A DNA stretch of 64,000 bases from Cristatella mucedo. Taxonomy: Eukaryota; Bryozoa; Phylactolaemata; Cristatellidae. The notes beneath the pieces are model-generated. The model saw only the letters and a program-made list of their open reading frames with translations. It made no database searches and was not told the DNA's origin. Below, piece by piece: positions 38,191 to 64,000 of the stretch. The position numbers and the translations under genes are program-made. The stretch spans positions 1,395,001 to 1,459,000 of the forward strand of contig WPIO01000093.1 of NCBI GenBank assembly GCA_009760855.2. The letters are read 5' to 3'. Position 1 is the stretch's first letter. Each line of letters opens with the position of its first letter.

Positions 38191-38739
38191 CAAAGAAGTT
38201 AATTCGCCGGCAGTGGAGGGTTGCATGCATCTATTATCAGCCATTGCGTACCGAAAATCATTCGATGCCCTTAGCACCTCTCGACTGACTCACCAACGGA
38301 CCGACCCGAGATCTAGCGCCCAACTCATCGACCTCAACCGATTGAATATTACATGACGGTGGCTTGTATGCCACCTAACCGTTGATTATGACATACCGGG
38401 TCCGAGCAGCCGGTGCTTGCTTCACGTTGCAGCACAAAGCCGGGCCCAAGCCTCGTGGCAGTCTGGTCTATCGTCGGAAGAGCAATGGCCGGTTATATCA
38501 CATAATAAAGTCGCAAGCGATACACACCGTGGGGTAAACTAGACAATAATAAAGGAAGAAACGCAGACACACAAAAAGCTACAGGGGTCGCGGAATGACA
38601 GACGCAAGCGCTCTCAAACGTGCCAGCCTTGGCCAATCGGCTACGATTGAAGTGGTGAACGGATGGCTAGCCTAATTGGGGGAGTGATAAGCAAGCTAAT
38701 AAGCAAGATATGCATCTGATATGCAAGCTGAGCCGAGGA

Positions 38740-38965
38740 CAAAAGGGACCTAAATGTGAGTGACAAAACGTTAAAGGTGATGCTCTGCTTGATTATAAGC
38801 CAGTGAGGGTCGGCGAGAAGTGGTGCAATGCGGCAACTACATCAACAGTAAGCATCTCATTGCATAGGCTGGAAGACCAGGAAGCAGTGAGTTACTGAAG
38901 TCGAGTCGGGATGTTACAAATGCATGGACCAACTTGGTTGTAGTTTCCCTTCCGAAGCATGGCTG
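38740..38965 (-). mobile_element. LINE post-RT fragment
   Basis: Matches the region encoding LVHAFVTS...LDF in better copies (reversed), with many changes. Confidence 0.6.
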
Positions 38966-39414
38966 AATGTTTTAGGAAGCTGAAAGTAGGCATACTTGAC
39001 TGTGGAGCTGATCCAGTGACAGCTCACTCTGGAACAGACCTTGTGCCAGATTGTGTGCCAATGATTTCTGGCAGAGCCCATGTACGGTAACTTAGCTCCA
39101 GGTGTTGTCCCTGCACTTTTCAAAAATGGTTGTTAGGTCACTAATAAAAAAGCAACACAAGATGCAAAGTACTTGAGCAATTTTTGCTCATTGTCCCCAC
39201 TGCCGCTCCAATTGAAAACTCTAAAATGAGTATAGAAGCAGACCAGCTACACTCGGATATAAAAGACGTGAAACCTACAAGTGTGTTCTACTTAGGTTTA
39301 GGAGCTTATCAGAGTCAGCCTTGCATCGGTTGCATTATGACGTCAGGAATGACCTTAGGTAAATTCTCCCCTCTTGTTTTGCTTTATCTGTCGGCAGTGT
39401 TAAAAATAATAATA

Positions 39415-40980
39415 ATGATAATAATGCACTTGGTAAAGCACCCTCAGAGAACTTAATCTCTTTCTAGGCGCTTTACATTTGCTCCAAAGGGAAATGCAAT
39501 TGAATGGTGAGTAAAATCATGCTTGATAAACGAACAAAATGAATAACATGGTTAGGGCTGAAATGCAAAGGGTCAGCATGCAAATGTGGTTAGTGGCAGC
39601 ATGCACAGTGTCAGCATTAGCACGCATAAGCACATGAAGGACAAATCACAGGGACCCACTAAATGCTGTCCTAAATAGGTGTGTTTTTAAGTTCCTTTTA
39701 AATGTGGTCAGGTCAGGGGATGTTCTGACGCAGGTCGGGAGGCAGTTCCAGGCTTTGGGAGCATACGAACTAAATGCACGGTCTCCAAACGATTTGAGGT
39801 TTGTACGAGGTATTTGTAGACTGTTGGATTCCGGAAAGCGGGTGGTATGATGCTTGGCCTGATGGGGGACTATATCTGAGAGGTAGGCTGGAGCCAAAGA
39901 ATGAAGTGACCCAAAAGTGAGCGACAAAACCTTGAAGTCGATCCGTTGCTTGACAGGGAGCGAGTGCAGGTCGGCGAGAAGTGGAGTAATGTAGCAACTG
40001 CGACGCTCACGGCAGACAAGCCTAGCTGCAGAGTTCTGCACCAGCTGCAATCGCCTGATCGCACATCCCGGTAGGCCAGCGAGCAGTGAGTTGCAGAAGT
40101 CGAGACGGGATGTCACGAATGCATGGACCAACTTGGACGCGATATCCTTATCTAAACAAGCCCAAATGTTAGCAATGTTATGAATAATAATAATAATAAT
40201 AATAATTCACTTGATAAAGCGCCCTCAGAGAACTTAATCTCTCTCTAGGCGCTTTAAATTTGCAGCAAAGTGAAATGCAATTGAATGGTAAGTAAAATCA
40301 TGCTTGAAAAACGAAGCTGCAAATAGGCAGATTTGACTGTGGAGCTGATATGGTCGTCTAACGAGAGGTCGCTTTGGAATATGACACCTAGATTTCGAGC
40401 TGATTCAACAGGATATATGCTTGCAGAGCCAATTTTGAGCATCAGCCTTTCCAATTTGTGAATCACACTGGGTTTGCCCATAACTAGTAAGTTAGTATTA
40501 TCGTCATTTAGTTTTAGAAAATTTGCTGCCATCCATGTGCGGATGTCATTAATACATGCAGCAAGTGAGTTGAGAGAATTTGAGGAGTTCGAAGGCTGGG
40601 AGGGATCAAAGCAAAGGTACAACTGAGTGTCATCCGCATAGAAGTGAAAGCCTAGATTGTGCTTGGCAATCACATCAGCAAGAGGGAGAGTATAAAGAAC
40701 CGGATCTAGCACGGAGCGCTGACGTACGCCACATTTCAGAGGTGCCTCAGATTTAAATACTTTTGATCACCTCGAGTCCCTCGTTAGACTTTATCATTAA
40801 GGCAAGAAATCATTGGCTCCGTACTGCAATTGTCGAGGTCCAATCTCAATGGGAAACTCGAGAGCATCGATGCTAGCAGGCAACAATCATCCGAGTAGCC
40901 ACTAAAGGGGCTGCCTCTGGCCTTTACATTTGGTTCACTTCTTTTCACAATTAACATCCTCTTTCTTGTCAAGGTGATTT
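39415..40980 (-). mobile_element. LINE (CR1/L2-like) with RT YADD and post-RT region
   Basis: Encodes the RT catalytic segment [16 protein letters not shown], then SESARNLGV-like and SAYLQL segments. After an interruption at 40183-40313 it continues with [39 protein letters not shown] and FKRNLKTHLFRTAFSGSL, then the tail. Upstream sequence to about 40980 is more degenerate RT. Stops and frameshifts make it inactive. Confidence 0.88.
40183..40313 (-). mobile_element. 5'-truncated LINE tail nested in a LINE
   Basis: A 131-bp solo 3' tail of the same family interrupts the LINE codons for AYLQL|HNIAN. Removing it restores the uninterrupted order seen in the copy at 56205-56240. Confidence 0.82.
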
Positions 40981-41329
40981 CGCCTCCTGACACCAAGCGC
41001 TACTAGCGTTTCTTGTCCGATGCAGAATTCTCTTCTGAAAATCGAAGTTCTTGTGAACATCGTGTACGGAAACCAATACAGCCAATACCAGTTTTAAGCT
41101 AATTTGCTTGTTGTTTGACCGTAGTGCGTAAGAAATTACGTGCCTATGGACATCTAAATGCTTACTACTTAAGGTTAGGTGCACCACGTCGGCAGTGGCG
41201 TTCGATGCGCCGGTGGCTAGTAACCTGCTTATTATTTGTGATCGTGCGTATCTATTATCATTCCGACATTGTCGTTCAAATGCATTCCGGATGTTATTGC
41301 TGTAGCTAAGATCCGTGAATCTTATGCAT

Positions 41330-41405
41330 TAACAAATTTAAAGTGACTGCTACAAAGCGATTGAGTTCTCTGAGGGTGCTATATCGTGTATTATTATCAT
41401 TATTA
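41330..41405 (+). mobile_element. LINE 3' tail
   Basis: Tail core GATTGAGTTCTCTGAGGGTG followed by ATT-type units. Confidence 0.7.
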
Positions 41406-41529
41406 CCAAAAAGAGCCCCGGATGCGATTCGGGGGGCCATTAGCTGAGAACCCACTCGTTTGTATTCCGAGCATTGTCTCGAACCTCTCAGCACCTTCTC
41501 CCTCAAGCGTTGCAGTAAATCTATAACTT

Positions 41530-42135
41530 AGTGGTCATTAGGCCTAATATAACTCCGGCGGCCCAACTTAAGGCTAGTCTATGGAATCCTCGCTCAATGC
41601 GAAATGAGCCCCTATTAATAAGCCACCTTCTTTCTGAAAAAGGCCTCGAACTGTTCGCCTTGACAGAAACTTGGCTCAAATCGGTAAAATGTCCGACCAT
41701 TAACGACGGAAGCCCCCGACAGGCTTCCCCTTCTTTCACATCCCTAGATCAATCAACACTGGTGGTTGAGTCGCCATTACTGTACGCTCAATCTTCAATT
41801 TCAAACCGTTTGCTGTCCTGTCGAAGCAGCCTTTCGAATCTATTGTTTTGAGTCAAACCGACAACAAGCTACCAATGGTGGCAGTAGTCTATCGACCCCC
41901 AGGTACCCAGTTCTCCTCAGTCAATCTCAGATTTCTCTCATCTCATTTTGATTATCTGTGCAAGAACTCTATCCTTCCTCGCCGTAGGTGATTTCAACAT
42001 TCATTTTGATAACCTAACTGACGCCTTCAGCACCAAATTTCCTGCACTGACTGACTCATTGGCTCTTGAGGCTCATGTACATGGCCCTATTCACATCAAG
42101 GGTCACACACGAGACCGGATTTTCTTCTACAACTG

Positions 42136-42140
<5 letters not shown>
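41530..42140 (+). mobile_element. LINE endonuclease-domain fragment
   Basis: Apurinic-type endonuclease motifs of a CR1/L2-like ORF2 are recognisable: LKASLWNPRSMRNEP, GLELFALTETWL, VVYRPPG, GDFNIHFD and a final GHT.DR segment. The frame is broken in several places. It ends at a TA/GA microsatellite and is the only endonuclease region recognised in the window. Confidence 0.82.
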
Positions 42141-42201
<61 letters not shown>

Positions 42202-42202
42202 A
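42140..42202. repeat. (TA)n(GA)n compound microsatellite
   Basis: TA units pass directly into GA units at the end of the LINE endonuclease fragment. Confidence 0.95.
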
Positions 42203-42225
42203 TTTTTTTAACTAGTAAAAATACA

Positions 42226-42790
42226 TTAGCCGGCGGTGCCCTGTCCTGCCGGGCTCGAGCGTGCTACCCGGTTCAGGAACAGGGAACACGGCTTCCGAGC
42301 CGGTAATGGCGTCGGAGAGCAGTGCCGCCTTAATGTGCGTGGAATGCCGAGCTCGGCCAGGAAAGCTTCATTGTTCGGCCACCAGCTGCTGAGAGCCCCG
42401 ATCACGAAAGGCCTCACCACAGCCGACCGGTAGAGAGATCGGGCAATAGCTGCATATTTATCGGTGTTGCTCCGAGCAACCATAATCAGAGCATCCTCGC
42501 TGCCGTCGAACGGCACCCTCTCATCCACAATTACCAAGTCAGTGTCGTTGTCAATGACCAAGTCCGGCTTGAGAGCCAGACCCCCTCCCCCCTCGCAAGC
42601 AGGAGGGCTCAGCCTGCCGACATGCAGTTGAGCCCAGTCGCCGGAAGAGCTCCGATTAGGCGGCCCAGAACCAGGTTGTGTCGGGCCGTAATTGCATGCA
42701 TCGGCCGACAGTGGCTCAGCACGTGGCAAACGGTCTCTGCCTTCGTGCGTCATAGGCGGTAGCTGGCAACCGTCCCACGGGGTGTGCCCC
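42226..42790 (-). mobile_element. R2/NeSL-like retrotransposon 3' fragment (restriction-like endonuclease)
   Basis: Two frames together show a zinc-knuckle-like segment (ETVCHVLSHC..., TARHNLVLGRLIGALP) and a restriction-like endonuclease core (KPDLVI, twelve residues, then D). These are followed by KYAAIARSLYRSAVVRPFVI and GALSSWWPNNEAFLAELGIP. This order is typical of site-specific non-LTR elements with a C-terminal restriction-like endonuclease. A frameshift near 42610 and a stop upstream make it a relic. Confidence 0.72.
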
Positions 42791-43128
42791 ACTCCTGGCA
42801 GCACGTCCAGGCGCTCGGTACAGGGGCTTGAACGTGAGCAGAGGCAGGACTTGGATAGTGGATGCATTTGGAACACCGAATAAGTAGGGTAAATAAAATG
42901 AATAGGAAAAACCTTAAACGAGTAACTAGCAGGCAGGCAGGAGACTTGCTGATGCATGCAAACATGCCTCAGCATATGGCAGAAGCTCTCTTTTCTGCTT
43001 TGACTAGGCTCCTTAAACCAGAAGCTAAGAAATTACTTCAAACAGGGTAGGTTTTGACATCAAAGTAATCTGAAAAATGAATGCCACCTACAGAGCCTGA
43101 GCGGCATGGTGACCCAGAACTATGGAAT

Positions 43129-43228
43129 GGCTCTAGTGTAAGAGTAAAATAGAATGCAATTCGAGGAAAGATAATATTGGCTCTAGTGTAAGAGTAAACT
43201 ATACCGCAATTCGAGGAAAGAGAATATT
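43129..43228. repeat. 50-bp tandem duplication
   Basis: Two units (43129-43178, 43179-43228) differ at a handful of positions. They lie just beyond the RPP40 3' end. Confidence 0.9.
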
Positions 43229-43370
43229 GTCCTAGGAAGACACTGTGTACTGTCATTCTACCATAAAGTTGGATACCAGTTAATGATCACAAGTGAGACA
43301 CAGAAACATCACAAGGCCAGCTACACCTAAAAGCCTTCAAGCAGAACTGAAAGCAAACTCATAAACATTT

Positions 43371-43376
43371 TTTATT
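43371..43376 (-). terminator. Candidate RPP40 polyadenylation signal
   Basis: AATAAA reads on the minus strand in an A-rich context about 185 nt downstream of the RPP40 stop. Position and sequence fit, but no cleavage site can be confirmed. Confidence 0.4.
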
Positions 43377-43558
43377 TTCAATAACCTCAAACTGCACAAA
43401 CCGTCGAAAGATCTGCGCAAAAATGCCATGCGAGGACTGGAATATTGCACACTTTCAAATTGTTTGCATAAAAAAAAGCTCATTAGGTGGATGAGGACAA
43501 GATCTGCACCAAAAGCTGTGCTGTCAGGCCTCACTAGCACATAGTTTCCTCTAGGCCT

Positions 43559-58520
<14,962 letters not shown>

Positions 58521-59182
58521 CTGCAGCTGCAAGCACAGAGCACATTTCACTTGAGCAAGATCGTACCCGTCGATGTCACTATCAACTGCAGTCTCTAAAC
58601 GAATAATCGATCACTCTCCAGACGACCTATGCCCTGCTGGATTTCACGGCCAAGTATTAGTTCCAACAAAACTCATCGCAAAAAAGGTACATTTCCCAAC
58701 ACTTTAAACACCTACAATAGCCCAGAGTCACTCAGAGCAGCTCAGCATGCCATTACGACGAGATCATTCACAAGACTTGCAAGTTTCTCCTGAAATACCA
58801 CAGGGCAGCAAATGTGTCTGCATCTAGTTCTGACTAATCCGGATTGTTTGCTTTATTTGCAGGAACTTGATACAGCACCTGCCTGGGGTTATAATGTGAG
58901 GCTTTTGTAACAACGACTACTCACTATTTTACTGGCTCTTTTGAGGTGCAATTTAGAGATTTTCTGCTCGCCTGTTTAGTTCCACTACGGAGTGGCACAG
59001 AAGTAGACTGACAGACACCGGCAGCATGCAAGACAGCTGCAGGCAACACACACATGTAGGGCCGAACACAAGAACACAATGTAAACATCTATTGCAAACC
59101 CGGCTGCAAAAGGCTAGTTGAACATGTCTGAAATCAGACTTAAGAGGTCACACCAAAACAATGTGCACATAAGACCGTGCAG

Positions 59183-59274
<92 letters not shown>
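59183..59274. repeat. (CA)n microsatellite
   Basis: About 90 bp of CA directly abutting a SINE-B copy. Confidence 0.97.
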
Positions 59275-59281
<7 letters not shown>

Positions 59282-59588
59282 ATTCATTTGTATAGCACCC
59301 TGAGAGAACTTAATCTCTATTCGGGCGCTTCACATATGCCTCGGGGCTCAAGCCTGCGACCACAGCCAGACCTTGGTCGGGGCGAGCTCCTTAACCGCTG
59401 GACCAAACCAGCTTGGCATTCAGCTTGGCATATATATATATATATATATATATATGCCAAGCTGGTTTGGTCCAGCAGTTAAGGAGCTCGCCCCGACCAA
59501 GGTCTGGCTGTGGTCGCAGGCTTGAGCCCCGAGGCATATGTGAAGCGCCCGAATAGAGATTAAGCTCTCTCAGGGTGCTATACAAATG

Positions 59589-59600
<12 letters not shown>
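59273..59600. repeat. Near-perfect inverted repeat of two SINE-B copies
   Basis: Arms 59273-59418 and 59455-59600 (about 146 bp each) are complementary with two differences that I can see. The centre is a partial repeat of the SINE end followed by (TA)n. See the findings. Confidence 0.93.
59277..59430 (-). mobile_element. SINE-B, left arm of inverted pair
   Basis: A full-length reversed copy next to the CA microsatellite. A partial repeat of its 5' end (CAGCTTGGCA) sits at its inner edge. Confidence 0.9.

Positions 59601-59605
<5 letters not shown>
59455..59605 (+). mobile_element. SINE-B, right arm of inverted pair
   Basis: Reads TGGTCCAGCAGTTAAGG (A-box-like), GGCTTGAGCCC (B-box-like), then the LINE-like tail GAGATTAAGCTCTCTCAGGG and TACAAATGAATTA ending in TA units. 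Confidence 0.9.
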
Positions 59606-59625
<20 letters not shown>

Positions 59626-60289
59626 GACTTCCACGACATAATTCCTTTTTAGCATAGGTAGTATGCCTAAACAGGGATTTGGAACCCTGTGAGCGATATT
59701 CTTATTATAACGGTAGCGACTCAACATTACTGTTGTGTCTCAGATAATGCTCTTGAGAGACCACCGAAGTAATGTTACAGACAAGCACCTCGATGCAACA
59801 CAGCAGCACACGAAAAGTGCAGCAGAAAACTAAATGGCAGCACTTTAGCTAGAGAGTTATTGCAAAGTCACCAATGGGTTAACAAACCAGGTTAACAAAC
59901 CGGCAAGGGTGAGTGGTTTGGTACTCCTATGGCTGGTACCGGACACCGTAGCCCTCCGAGGCTGTCGAGTAAGACTGGTCAACGCTGTGGGTATGGAATA
60001 GTTGCACTATTAAAATTTATCAAAATTGGGATGTGACATTTTCCCATGACCGTGCACTATCAACTCCTGTTATATTGTGCACAACTGACTATATTCGGAT
60101 CTCATTCAGCCTGCAGTTTGGATCATGTTCACTTTCCAAAATAATCTGCCATTGCAAAACTATAAGACCATTGGTATCGATGCCGGACGACAAAAATATT
60201 ATTCTCGACATTGCTGCTCAGTTCTCTGTCCGACATGCACTTACTCGTGGTACGCTACAATACGACACTAGGCGATGTTCACAATGAAT

Positions 60290-62062
60290 TTGCTCCTCCG
60301 ACTAAGCACCCTTTAGGCCCACGGCCGAGAGGGCAAGTGGTGTATTGCAGATATGAAATTAGCTAGGACAACCTAGCGCAAGCTTGACAAAGCATACAAA
60401 AGATCAGGAACGACAATCCCTCGTCAGGCATAAGAAGACTATTGTAGAACGTACCAATACATCCCAGCTAATACCTAGTCTAGTTTCTATAACAAAAAAA
60501 CATTTGCGAAATCGCATACGTACAATCGAAAAAATGCTTCTGTCGACCATCAACCATTTCCATAACCACTCCCAGGTCAGCAACTAACCTGGTGAGCCTT
60601 GTAGCAATGTAGCAGACAGTTTCTCTAGCTTTTTATCAGCAAGATAAATATTATGAGAAAGACTATCCTCAAGATAATGTCATCACTGGACTCCTTTACC
60701 CAGTTCCAGCTCCTCAATGTTCTTCAAGGCTGCCACTAATGACCTCATCTTGAAGTTTGTCTACCAGTCTCAAAAGACTTTTTGCACTCTAGAACCAATA
60801 GTCAATGTTTTCTTCCTGAAATGCACATATGTGCTGCTGCACTCCATCCTTAACATTATATTTTAAACGTAAATCTTTAGCCTCAGTTACTGTTCCTGCA
60901 TCCTTCTGAAAAAATGTTGGCAAGGCAATTATAAAGTAGGAAACTCTACATTTACAAAACTTGGGCAATGTCTGCAAAGTCTTCTTATTGCCATTTCATC
61001 CAAAGACACGAACGAGTAGTGGCAGACAGACTAAACTTATATCAAAACTTCAAACTTGGCAAGTTAGAGCAGACCACCCCACAGAGTCAGCACTGCTCAG
61101 AGTATGTAAAAACCTCGTGATTGCAAATACAGAAAGTCTCTTTGTGTTTTGCTGAATCTTTCGGCCGTGATTGAGACGATTTATCACCAACCCACTCTTG
61201 TGGGGCTGTCATCTAGCCTGGGAATCACTGGCACAGCACAGCAATGGATTAAGTCCAATGTCAGTGGGTACTTCAAGGCATTTATATCAATGGGCACCTG
61301 TGGAACCTCTAAATAACATGATGACTAAGGAATCTGTGCTTGGTCCAATTTTTTTTACAACTTATACTCACTCTTACCAATTTAAAAGCAAAATCCAGGC
61401 TATCACTTCAATGCAGACGACATTGCTTTGATCGCTACCCTATTTTCAGCACAAACAGCTTTCTGAAGTCTCGCAGTTGCCACATCACACCACTTCTCGC
61501 CGACCTGCACTGGCTACCAGTCAAGCAACGGATCGACTTGAAAGTCTTGTCGCTCACTTTTAGGTCATTTCATTCTTTGGCTCCAGCCTATCTCTTAGAT
61601 CTACTCCCCCACCAGGCCAAGCATCATACCACCTGCTTTTCTGAATCCAACAGTTTACCGATACCCCCGTACAAACCTTAAATCCTTTGGAGACCGTGCA
61701 TTTAGCTCGTATGCTCCCAAAGCCTGGAACTCCCTCCCGACTTGCATCAGAACATCCCTTGACTTTTGACCACATTTAAAAAGAACTTAAAAACACCTAT
61801 TTAGGACAGCTTTTGTGGGTCCTTGTGATTCGTCCTTGATGTGCTTATGCGCGCTGACACTGTGCATGCTGCCACTAACCACATTTGCATGCTGACCCGG
61901 TGCATGTCACTCCTAACCATGTTATTCATGTTTATCAAGCATGATATTACTCACCATTCAATCGCGCTTCCCTTTGCAGCAAATGTAAAGCGCCTAGAAA
62001 GAGATTGAGTTCTCTCAGGGCGCTTTACCAAGTGCATTTTTATTATTATTATCTGAACTTCC
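60290..62062 (+). mobile_element. LINE (CR1/L2-like), degenerate RT copy
   Basis: From about 60960 on, SLGITGTAQQWIKSNVSG, FNADD (the YADD site), [20 protein letters not shown] and [19 protein letters not shown] are readable, ending in the tail and ATT units. The 5' part to 60290 is assigned only by position and is weak. Confidence 0.75.
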
Positions 62063-63000
62063 CTGCTGCATGTATTACTGACATTCATACTTTGGTGGCA
62101 GCATATTTTCTTAATGTAAATAACGTTAAAACCAATTTACTTGTAATGGCAATCCATAGGGTTATTCAGAAATTGCACACCTAACAGCATACCTCATGTA
62201 GCATTAGCAAGCAATCTAGGTGCACTGTTCCAAAGAGACTTTTCATTTGGCAGCCTTATCAAATACAGTCATTTCTGCCAACTTTGATCTACTTAGAATA
62301 GCCAAAATTCGGACAGAGATACCACATTAAAGTTGGTCCCCACATTCGTGACAGCCTGTTTCGACTTCTGTAACTCACTATTCGAAAGTCTTCTGGCCTG
62401 CACTATAAGGCACTTTCAGCTGATGCAACTCTGTGGATAGTTGTGATCGTTGCAGTTGCCACAGCATCCCATTCTCTTACGAATCTGCACTGGCATCCAA
62501 TCAAGCAGCTGCTAGCCATCAAGGTTCTGTTACTCACATGTAGGTCCCTTAATTCTCTAGCATCGATCTACCTATCAGAACTACTTCCAAATTAGGCTAG
62601 GCATCGACCAACCTGCACTTCTGACTCGGGTAGTTTAGCTATTACTCAAATCAACCTGAAATCCTTTGAAGACCATGCTTTGATTCATATACTCCCAGAG
62701 TATAGAGTACTCTTCCGACTGAACACGGGAGAGAGAGCGACATCGCCCGACTTGACAAAATTTTAAAAGAAAAAAACACATGATATTGCCTAGTATTCAC
62801 TGCTTCCATATACATTGCCCATTATGTGCATATTGTGTGCTTATTGCTCTTATTGCTATATCTTATTGCTATATTGTTGCTCACCATTCGACCGTATTTC
62901 CTTTGCAGAAAATGTAAAGTGCCTAAAAAGAGATTGAGTTCTCTGAGGACGCTTTATCAAGTGCATTATTACTACTATTATTATTATTATTATTATTGTG
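62063..63000 (+). mobile_element. LINE 3' half, highly degenerate
   Basis: The order of short matches to the post-RT region is preserved (for example VPTFVTACFDFCNSLF and KVLLLTCRSLNSLASIYLSE in shifted frames). It ends in an intact tail at 62905-63000 with ATT units. Confidence 0.65.
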
Positions 63001-63734
63001 TGTTTATGCATCCTGACATGGTGCATGGTGACACCGAATGTTATTACTTACTAAATGGACTTGTTAATTATACAGCATGGCTAAAGAGCCTAATAAAAGA
63101 AAACGATCTCTTGAGGTGCTATCCAAACGTCTTATTATATTTGCTATTACTTGTGAGCAAAACGGCATGCCATAGAAGAACGACCAGTGCAACTAGTTTT
63201 TGCTTGGTATGCTGACAACGGTAGGCTTGGTAAGACTGTAACTATTGTAATGTCTGCCTATGCACTAAAGCCTTTTCTGTACTGATGCTTATTTAACCCT
63301 TGGCTGGAAGGCAACTTCTTATGTGTGATGCCCTCGACTGCTCCAATATGCAGAAATCTAGATTTGCCAAAGGGACAAAACCGGTTGTTTACCTGCACTA
63401 ATTGGCCCTGGCTCCAGCACATTTGGTATTTAAGTCCCCCCCCCACCACCCTTCTGCTGGGTGTTTCAACACATTACAGTGGGGGTTTGCTGCATTCGAC
63501 TACAGCATTTCTGTGTATTTTTAAGCAAGGTCCGTTTCAAGACTGCACGACCTGGCTGCCAATATGCCGCATCCTAAACGCTGTAAAGAATGTATTGGCT
63601 CTGAATGAAGCGGTGGAGCACAGATCCCTGTTTTAAACGTGGCATTCGGCTATCCCTAGCTTCGGGTAGCTGATAGGGTTTCAATCTGCGCATGAGCATT
63701 AACGTTTAAGCCTATTGAGCTGCACCTCATAAAT

Positions 63735-63880
63735 GAATAAATCATTTGCACAGCACCCTGAGAGAACTTAACCTTTATTCAGGCTCTTCACATATGCCAT
63801 GAGGCTCGAGCCCACGACCATGGTCATCTAACAAATTCACCGTAGTCTTGGTTCGAGGCAAGCACCAAACTGGTCAATCT
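63735..63880 (-). mobile_element. SINE-B
   Basis: Reversed: CACCCTGAGAGAACTTAACC, GGCTCGAGCCCACGACCATG; the A-box end is damaged. Confidence 0.72.
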
Positions 63881-64000
63881 CATGACGTTATCGTGCAATG
63901 CATACTGTATTAAACATCATAAACTCGCTCAGCCCTGCAGCTAAAGCTTAATTTGGCCTATTATGTTCAGACGCCTCCTTACTGGTCACAACAGGTCAAG

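Larger units (their letters stand above)
36917..43558. other. Intergenic region between convergent PKC and RPP40
   Basis: No host coding segment was recognised. It contains a GT microsatellite, a tandem duplication near 37490-37588, several LINE pieces on both strands, an R2/NeSL-like fragment and a 50-bp tandem duplication at 43129-43228. The stretch at 38200-38740 separates a minus-strand LINE tail from minus-strand LINE coding sequence and matches nothing I recognise. Confidence 0.5.
58527..60280. other. Region upstream of the first recognised RPP40 exon
   Basis: No RPP40 N-terminal exon was recognised on the minus strand. A CA microsatellite and the SINE-B inverted pair occupy 59183-59610. 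The rest shows nothing identifiable. Confidence 0.4.

Noticed and set aside
42226-42975. A 249-codon minus-strand frame as a host gene
   Set aside because: Its content is restriction-like endonuclease retrotransposon sequence with a frameshift partner frame.

Overview
The window is animal nuclear DNA from an invertebrate that I cannot place further. Two host genes can be followed exon by exon through GT-AG introns. Everything else is intronic or intergenic DNA crowded with non-LTR retrotransposon debris, tRNA-derived SINEs and long microsatellites. No prokaryotic features, CRISPR array, operon or free-standing tRNA/rRNA gene was seen.

Layout. 1-1050 is a very GC- and CpG-rich block that looks like a promoter/5' exon region. 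1051-13333 has no recognised coding exon. 13334-36916 (+) holds 13 coding exons of a novel-type protein kinase C of the delta/theta group: C2-like domain, pseudosubstrate, C1A, C1B, V3 hinge, kinase domain and AGC C-tail with stop codon. Joined, the exons give 2322 nt (773 codons plus stop) in a single open frame, and every junction phase matches. 36917-43558 is a retroelement-rich intergenic stretch. 43559-58520 (-) holds seven 3' exons of the RNase P/MRP protein subunit p40 gene (RPP40). The two genes are convergent. The 5' end of RPP40 was not found and may lie beyond the window. 58527-64000 has only repeats.

Mobile elements. (1) A CR1/L2-like LINE with an (ATT)n tail occurs in many copies on both strands, some with recognisable endonuclease or reverse-transcriptase motifs. 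(2) A second LINE-like family is known here only from 3' ends. (3) One fragment comes from an R2/NeSL-like element with a restriction-like endonuclease. (4) SINE-A is tRNA-derived, with about 13 copies. (5) SINE-B is tRNA-derived and its 3' end resembles the LINE tail. (6) There is one pogo/Tigger-like terminus. Several insertions are nested.

Most notable: the PKC C1B domain has Val where novel PKCs have the diacylglycerol-affinity Trp; two SINE-B copies form a near-perfect inverted repeat of about 146 bp per arm; the first three PKC coding exons each lie between complementary GA and CT tracts; and a LINE is interrupted by the 3' end of its own family. I found no wholly new gene system. The kinase and RPP40 act in unrelated processes (lipid signalling; tRNA/rRNA processing), and their proximity carries no evident functional link.
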